DNA of 9,034 nt, taken from NCBI GenBank assembly GCA_017480395.1, contig JAFVAS010000055.1:1-9034 (forward strand), read 5' to 3'. The notes below the pieces were generated by a model. That model was not told the origin of the DNA. It did no database searches and saw only the letters and a program-made list of their open reading frames with translations. Below are positions 6,422-9,034 of the stretch, in pieces. The DNA comes from Oscillospiraceae bacterium. Its GTDB lineage: Bacteria > Bacillota > Clostridia > Oscillospirales > Oscillospiraceae. Made by a program: the position numbers and the translations under genes. Every line of letters begins with the position of its first letter. The stretch's first letter is position 1.

Positions 6422-6507
6422 CGCAGCGGGGCTTATGCAAAAAGTGGGTCGAACGATGGCAGGTGTCAGGAAAGTCCGCCCGGATCGGAATCTGGATTCT
6501 ATTTTTG

Positions 6508-6536
6508 TTGTGAATCGGGGAAAAGCGTAGTAAAAT
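6508..6536 (+). promoter_or_regulatory. Sigma-A type promoter of the flavin oxidoreductase gene
   Basis: TTGTGA (6508-6513; 4 of 6 to TTGACA) and TAAAAT (6531-6536; 5 of 6 to TATAAT) are separated by 17 bp. Transcription would start near 6543, about 25 nt before the ATG, leaving a short leader with only the SD. Confidence 0.6.
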
Positions 6537-6555
6537 AGTAGAGAAATTTACCGAT

Positions 6556-6561
6556 GGGAGG
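6556..6561 (+). promoter_or_regulatory. Ribosome binding site of the flavin oxidoreductase gene
   Basis: GGGAGG lies 6 nt before ATG 6568-6570 and supports this start. Confidence 0.8.
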
Positions 6562-6567
6562 ATCACC

Positions 6568-8553
6568 ATGGAGCACCACACCCAGTTCACGCATCTGTTC
6601 CGCCCGATACAGGTGGGGCCGGTCGTCTATAAAAATCGGATCGCAGCGACTCCGCTTGGCAACACCTCCGTGCGTCCCGATGGCAGTTTTCCTGCCGCAT
6701 CCTTTCAAATGTATCGGGACAGGGCTGCCGGTGGCTGCGCGGAGGTTGCCGCCTCTGAAACAGTGGTCGATTTCCAATATGGCTCCCGGGTGTGCGTTCC
6801 CCCGGTGGACTATACCGACCTGTCATCCCCCCGACTCCGGGGCCTGCGGCAGTACTCCGACATGCTGCACTCCTACGGGGCGGTGGCTACTGTGGAGCTG
6901 AACCATTGCGGGGCCAACCGGTTTCCCTCCGCCGGGCGGATCGCCCTCGGCCCCTGTGCGATAGAGGATAACGCCGGAGTTCGGGTGCTGGCCATGGACG
7001 AGGGGATGATGCAGGAGGTGGAGGAGCGTTTCGCCCAGGCCGCCTGGTACATGAAGCAGGCGGGCTATGACGGCGTGATTCCCCACATGGCCTCTGGTTG
7101 GCTGCTGCAGCAGTTCCTCTCCCCGGTGACCAATCACCGCACCGATGCGTACGGCGGAAGCGCAGAGAATCGGATGCGCTTTCCTCTGCGGGTACTCCGG
7201 GCCATCCGGGCACGCTGTGGTGACGATTTTCTGATTGCCCCTCGCCTCGCGTGCAGCGAGTATATTCCCGGCGGCAACGGGATTGAGGACGCGGTGAGCT
7301 TTTGCAGACTGATGGAAGGGCTGGTCGATCTGGTGGGCGTCACCGCCGGGGTGTATTATGAACCGGTACGAAGCGGCGAGTTCTCCAGCATGTTCGATCC
7401 GCACAACCTCCACTGGTCGCTGGCGGCGGCCATCAAGAGGCGATGCTCCCTCCCGGTGATGCTCACCGGCGGCATCAACGCCCCGGAGGTGGCAGAGCGA
7501 CTCATCGCTGAGGGGGTCTGCGATCTGGTGGGCCTGGGGCGTCAGATGCTGGCCGATCCCGCCTGGGCGAGAAAGGCGCAGGAGGGCAGGGCGGAGGACA
7601 TCGCCCGGTGTATCCGCTGCTTCCGGTGCTTCCCCGGCCCGCTGCAGGATACCGGGGGGCGGATGTTGACTCCGCCGGATAAGAAGTGCACCGTCAACCC
7701 CTGTGCTGATCTGAGCGAGCTGAACCCGCCGCTGCAGCAATGGCCCCGGCCGCAGGAGCGCCGGAGGGTGCTGGTGGTGGGCGGCGGCATCGGTGGTCTG
7801 ACCGCGGCGTACACGGCGGCGCAGTGCGGCCACCGGGTCACCCTGCTGGAGAAAACCGACCGCCTGGGTGGTCTGCTCACCTTTTCGGACTATGACGCCG
7901 ACAAGCGGGATCTCTGCCGCTACAAGGAGCTGTGCATCCGTCGGGTGCGGGAGGCTGGGGTGGAGGTACACCTGAACTGGGAGGCCACGCCGGACAATAT
8001 CGCTGCAATCCCCGCCGATGAGGTGATCCTCGCCGTAGGCTCCTCCCCCCTCCGTCCCTCGATCCCCGGAATTGAGGCAACCGTCCCCGTTCTCCAAGCC
8101 TATCAGGCCCCGGAGACACTGGGCAGCCGCGTGGTTGTCGCCGGCGGAGGTCAGGTCGGCTGCGAGACGGCGCTTCATCTGATCCAGACGGGCAGACATG
8201 TCACCGTCGTGGAGTTGCGGGAGGCTGTCGCCATTGATGCGAACCCGATGCACCGGGTCGCCCTGATGGATCGGCTGGAGAAAAGCGGGGTGGAGCTGCG
8301 CTGCGGCCTAAAGTGCATTCGATTCACCGACACTGGCGCGATGAGCGAGGATATGGCGGGGGACACGGTGCTGATTCCCGGCGATCACGTTGTGTTGGCC
8401 CTGGGAATGCGGGCCAACCGAGAGACGGCCCAGGCGCTGGAGCATGCGCTGGCCGGAAGAGCCCGGGTGCAGATGGTGGGCGACTGCTGGGAGGCATCCC
8501 GGGTACAGGTTGCGGTAGAGCAGGGGTTTTTGGCTGCCCGGCGGATCGTCTGA
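6568..8553 (+). CDS. FadH/BaiH-like NADH:flavin oxidoreductase (Old Yellow Enzyme family, FMN + 4Fe-4S + FAD)
   Basis: This 661-aa cytosolic ene-reductase-type enzyme has the length of 2,4-dienoyl-CoA reductase (FadH), BaiH-type bile-acid enzymes and 2-enoate reductases. Residues about 5-340 form the FMN barrel: LFRPIQVG and KNRIAATPLG; VELNHCG with H113; FLSPVTNHRTDAYGGSAENR (183-202); LTGGI (299-303) and GLGRQMLADP (322-331) for FMN phosphate. The cluster ligands are C348, C351, C354 and C374 (CIRCFRC, then KKCTVNP). Residues 400-661 form the FAD/NAD(P)H domain, with GGGIGG at 405-410 and AGGGQVGCE at 525-533, ending near MVGDC (636-640). The active-site loop reads HMASGWLLQQF, with W178 where E. 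coli FadH has its proton-donor Tyr, and GVYYE (261-265) where FadH has its catalytic-His loop. Substrate is therefore not predictable; unsaturated acids, acyl-CoAs, steroids and aromatic acrylates are all possible. The gene appears monocistronic. Confidence 0.9.
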   Translation: MEHHTQFTHLFRPIQVGPVVYKNRIAATPLGNTSVRPDGSFPAASFQMYRDRAAGGCAEVAASETVVDFQYGSRVCVPPVDYTDLSSPRLRGLRQYSDMLHSYGAVATVELNHCGANRFPSAGRIALGPCAIEDNAGVRVLAMDEGMMQEVEERFAQAAWYMKQAGYDGVIPHMASGWLLQQFLSPVTNHRTDAYGGSAENRMRFPLRVLRAIRARCGDDFLIAPRLACSEYIPGGNGIEDAVSFCRLMEGLVDLVGVTAGVYYEPVRSGEFSSMFDPHNLHWSLAAAIKRRCSLPVMLTGGINAPEVAERLIAEGVCDLVGLGRQMLADPAWARKAQEGRAEDIARCIRCFRCFPGPLQDTGGRMLTPPDKKCTVNPCADLSELNPPLQQWPRPQERRRVLVVGGGIGGLTAAYTAAQCGHRVTLLEKTDRLGGLLTFSDYDADKRDLCRYKELCIRRVREAGVEVHLNWEATPDNIAAIPADEVILAVGSSPLRPSIPGIEATVPVLQAYQAPETLGSRVVVAGGGQVGCETALHLIQTGRHVTVVELREAVAIDANPMHRVALMDRLEKSGVELRCGLKCIRFTDTGAMSEDMAGDTVLIPGDHVVLALGMRANRETAQALEHALAGRARVQMVGDCWEASRVQVAVEQGFLAARRIV

Positions 8554-8582
8554 CCCGCGCTCCATCAAATTGGTTGATTTAT

Positions 8583-8618
8583 TGCCCGCGGCGGAGGCTT
8601 CCGCCGCGGGCACTTTTT
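8583..8618 (+). terminator. Intrinsic terminator of the flavin oxidoreductase gene
   Basis: A perfect 13-bp GC-rich stem (8583-8595 with 8600-8612) closes on a GGCT tetraloop and is followed by C and five Ts (8614-8618). It starts 30 nt after the TGA stop. The T-run is only on the plus-strand side, so it serves the upstream gene. Confidence 0.9.
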
Positions 8619-8632
8619 CGAGCAGGAAAGGG

Positions 8633-8664
8633 TAGCCCCCTCGCCGGGCTCGGCGAGGGGGCTA
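8633..8664. terminator. Second perfect hairpin, likely terminator for the minus-strand gene
   Basis: A 14-bp perfect stem (8633-8646 with 8651-8664) has the same GGCT loop as the hairpin 20 nt to its left. There is no T-run on the plus strand. On the minus strand it is followed by CCCTTTCCTG, a weak pyrimidine tract. Its place about 120 nt beyond the stop of the convergent minus-strand gene suggests it ends that transcript or backs up the first terminator. The stretch 8665-8786 holds nothing I recognise. Confidence 0.6.
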
Positions 8665-8786
8665 TTGATCGTGGTGCAGAGGTCGCGGATACAGCCGTCC
8701 CGCTGGGTGAAGAGCCATACGCCGACCTCGGGGAGTTGGTGCCTGGATTCCGTCATTACGGACGAAACCCTTTCCTTACGCCGCCG

Positions 8787-9034
8787 TCAGAAGGTCACCC
8801 GATAGAGGATGCCTTCTCCGTGGCGGTAGATACGGGCGTCGGCGTCCCGTAGAGAGAAGAGGTGCATGGGGGGCATCCCATCCCGGTAGATCTGCTTCAG
8901 GTCGGGGCCGGAGCCATCTCCCGTCCGGGCCTTGGCCCGCGCTGCCTGGGCCTGCGCCGCATCCGGGTCGTCGAAGACAGCGGTGCCTGCCATGCGAAGC
9001 CAGGAGCCGTCCGTCCCGAGCGCGCACAGCTCCA
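8787..9034 (-). CDS. Pyridoxamine 5'-phosphate oxidase-like FMN-binding split-barrel protein, C-terminal part
   Basis: The frame enters from the right edge and ends at TGA 8789-8787, giving 82 visible residues; the N-terminal half is outside the window. The pattern ELCALGTDGSWLRMAGTAVFDD, a variable helix, LKQIYRDG, MHLFSLRDADARIYR and a short final strand follows the second half of small PNPOx-like flavoproteins of about 130-150 aa common in Clostridia. In those proteins the usual order is K/D-G-x-W-L-R-x-x-G, then F-D-D, then L-K-x-x-Y, then V-x-x-F-x-L-x-x-A-x-A-x-x-Y. They bind FMN or a related cofactor, and most have no assigned substrate. The Met at 8993 is internal, because the family pattern clearly continues upstream of it (ELCALGTDGSWLR). 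The helix region is rich in Ala, Arg and Gln and less conserved. Convergent with the ene-reductase, separated by two hairpins. Confidence 0.7.
   Translation of the reverse strand, partial: ELCALGTDGSWLRMAGTAVFDDPDAAQAQAARAKARTGDGSGPDLKQIYRDGMPPMHLFSLRDADARIYRHGEGILYRVTF

Larger units (their letters stand above)
6095..6507. other. Low-GC intergenic scar with no intact gene
   Basis: Base composition falls abruptly here; by hand count 6181-6360 is 68 of 180 G+C (about 38%), against well over 60% in the flanking genes. No frame gives a recognisable full protein. It holds a minus-strand SD plus ATG with a short DUF6809-like start (6145-6227), a possible plus-strand 26-codon frame from ATG 6270 after GAGGGGAG (no known similarity), and an inverted repeat (6378-6421). 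Next to the truncated CoA-transferase remnant, it is best read as foreign or decayed DNA. Confidence 0.55.

Noticed and set aside
6463..6490. RNase P RNA gene suggested by GGAAAGTCCG
   Set aside because: Only about ten bases match; the paired P4 partner and the rest of the roughly 350-nt RNA are not visible.
6823..8253. A 476-codon open frame antisense to the flavin oxidoreductase
   Set aside because: A shadow of the strongly supported sense gene; no start signal or known motifs.
8565..8756. A 63-codon minus-strand frame after the PNPOx-like gene
   Set aside because: It runs through both hairpins, has no SD and no family resemblance.

Overview
This is a GC-rich stretch (roughly 60-65% G+C in the genes by eye) with bacterial gene packing, strong AAAGGAG/GGAGG ribosome binding sites and intrinsic terminators. 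The gene content is cytosolic plant-glycan hydrolases beside a clostridial-type flavin/Fe-S ene-reductase. This points to a high-GC anaerobic Bacillota, most likely a gut Clostridia/Oscillospiraceae-like commensal. The placement is inferred from gene types and signals, not from a marker gene.

Left arm (1-4390, + strand): three glycan-degradation genes lie head to tail. First is the C-terminal part of a DUF4038/DUF5605 (GH140-like) putative glycosidase that runs in from the left edge. Next is a complete GH43 beta-xylosidase/arabinofuranosidase-type enzyme (666-2315), then a complete GH42 beta-galactosidase-type enzyme (2326-4332). The spacing (79 bp, then 10 bp with the SD touching the upstream stop) indicates one operon. 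A perfect 20-bp hairpin (4346-4390) closes it. The first gene stops at a TAA, but the same frame goes on for about 19 codons that match the expected end of the family, so this copy looks truncated by a point nonsense mutation.

Middle (4405-5797, - strand): a convergent gene encodes a 435-aa alpha/beta-hydrolase esterase with an Ig-like N-terminal domain. It has its own promoter (TATAAT) and a LacI/CcpA-type palindrome between promoter and SD. It probably removes ester groups from the same oligosaccharides the hydrolases cut.

Intergenic scar (5798-6567): 5855-6091 on the - strand holds the last 78 codons of an acetyl-CoA hydrolase/CoA-transferase family gene with no start and no N-terminal domain. 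It abuts a segment that falls to about 38% G+C (6181-6360). That segment carries a perfect SD plus ATG and a short reading frame resembling the N terminus of a DUF6809-type small protein, then apparently frameshifted, and an 8-bp inverted repeat. I read this as a deletion or insertion scar, possibly of a mobile element.

Right arm (6508-9034): a monocistronic 661-aa FadH/BaiH-like NADH:flavin oxidoreductase (FMN barrel, 4Fe-4S cluster, FAD/NAD(P)H domain) has its own promoter and an intrinsic terminator. A second perfect hairpin with the same GGCT loop follows. The right edge cuts the C-terminal part of a - strand pyridoxamine-5'-phosphate-oxidase-like flavoprotein.

I found no CRISPR array, tRNA, rRNA or intact mobile element, and no clear new defence or metabolic system. 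The points most worth checking are the interrupted DUF5605 gene, the CoA-transferase remnant with its low-GC flank, and the divergent active-site loops of the ene-reductase.
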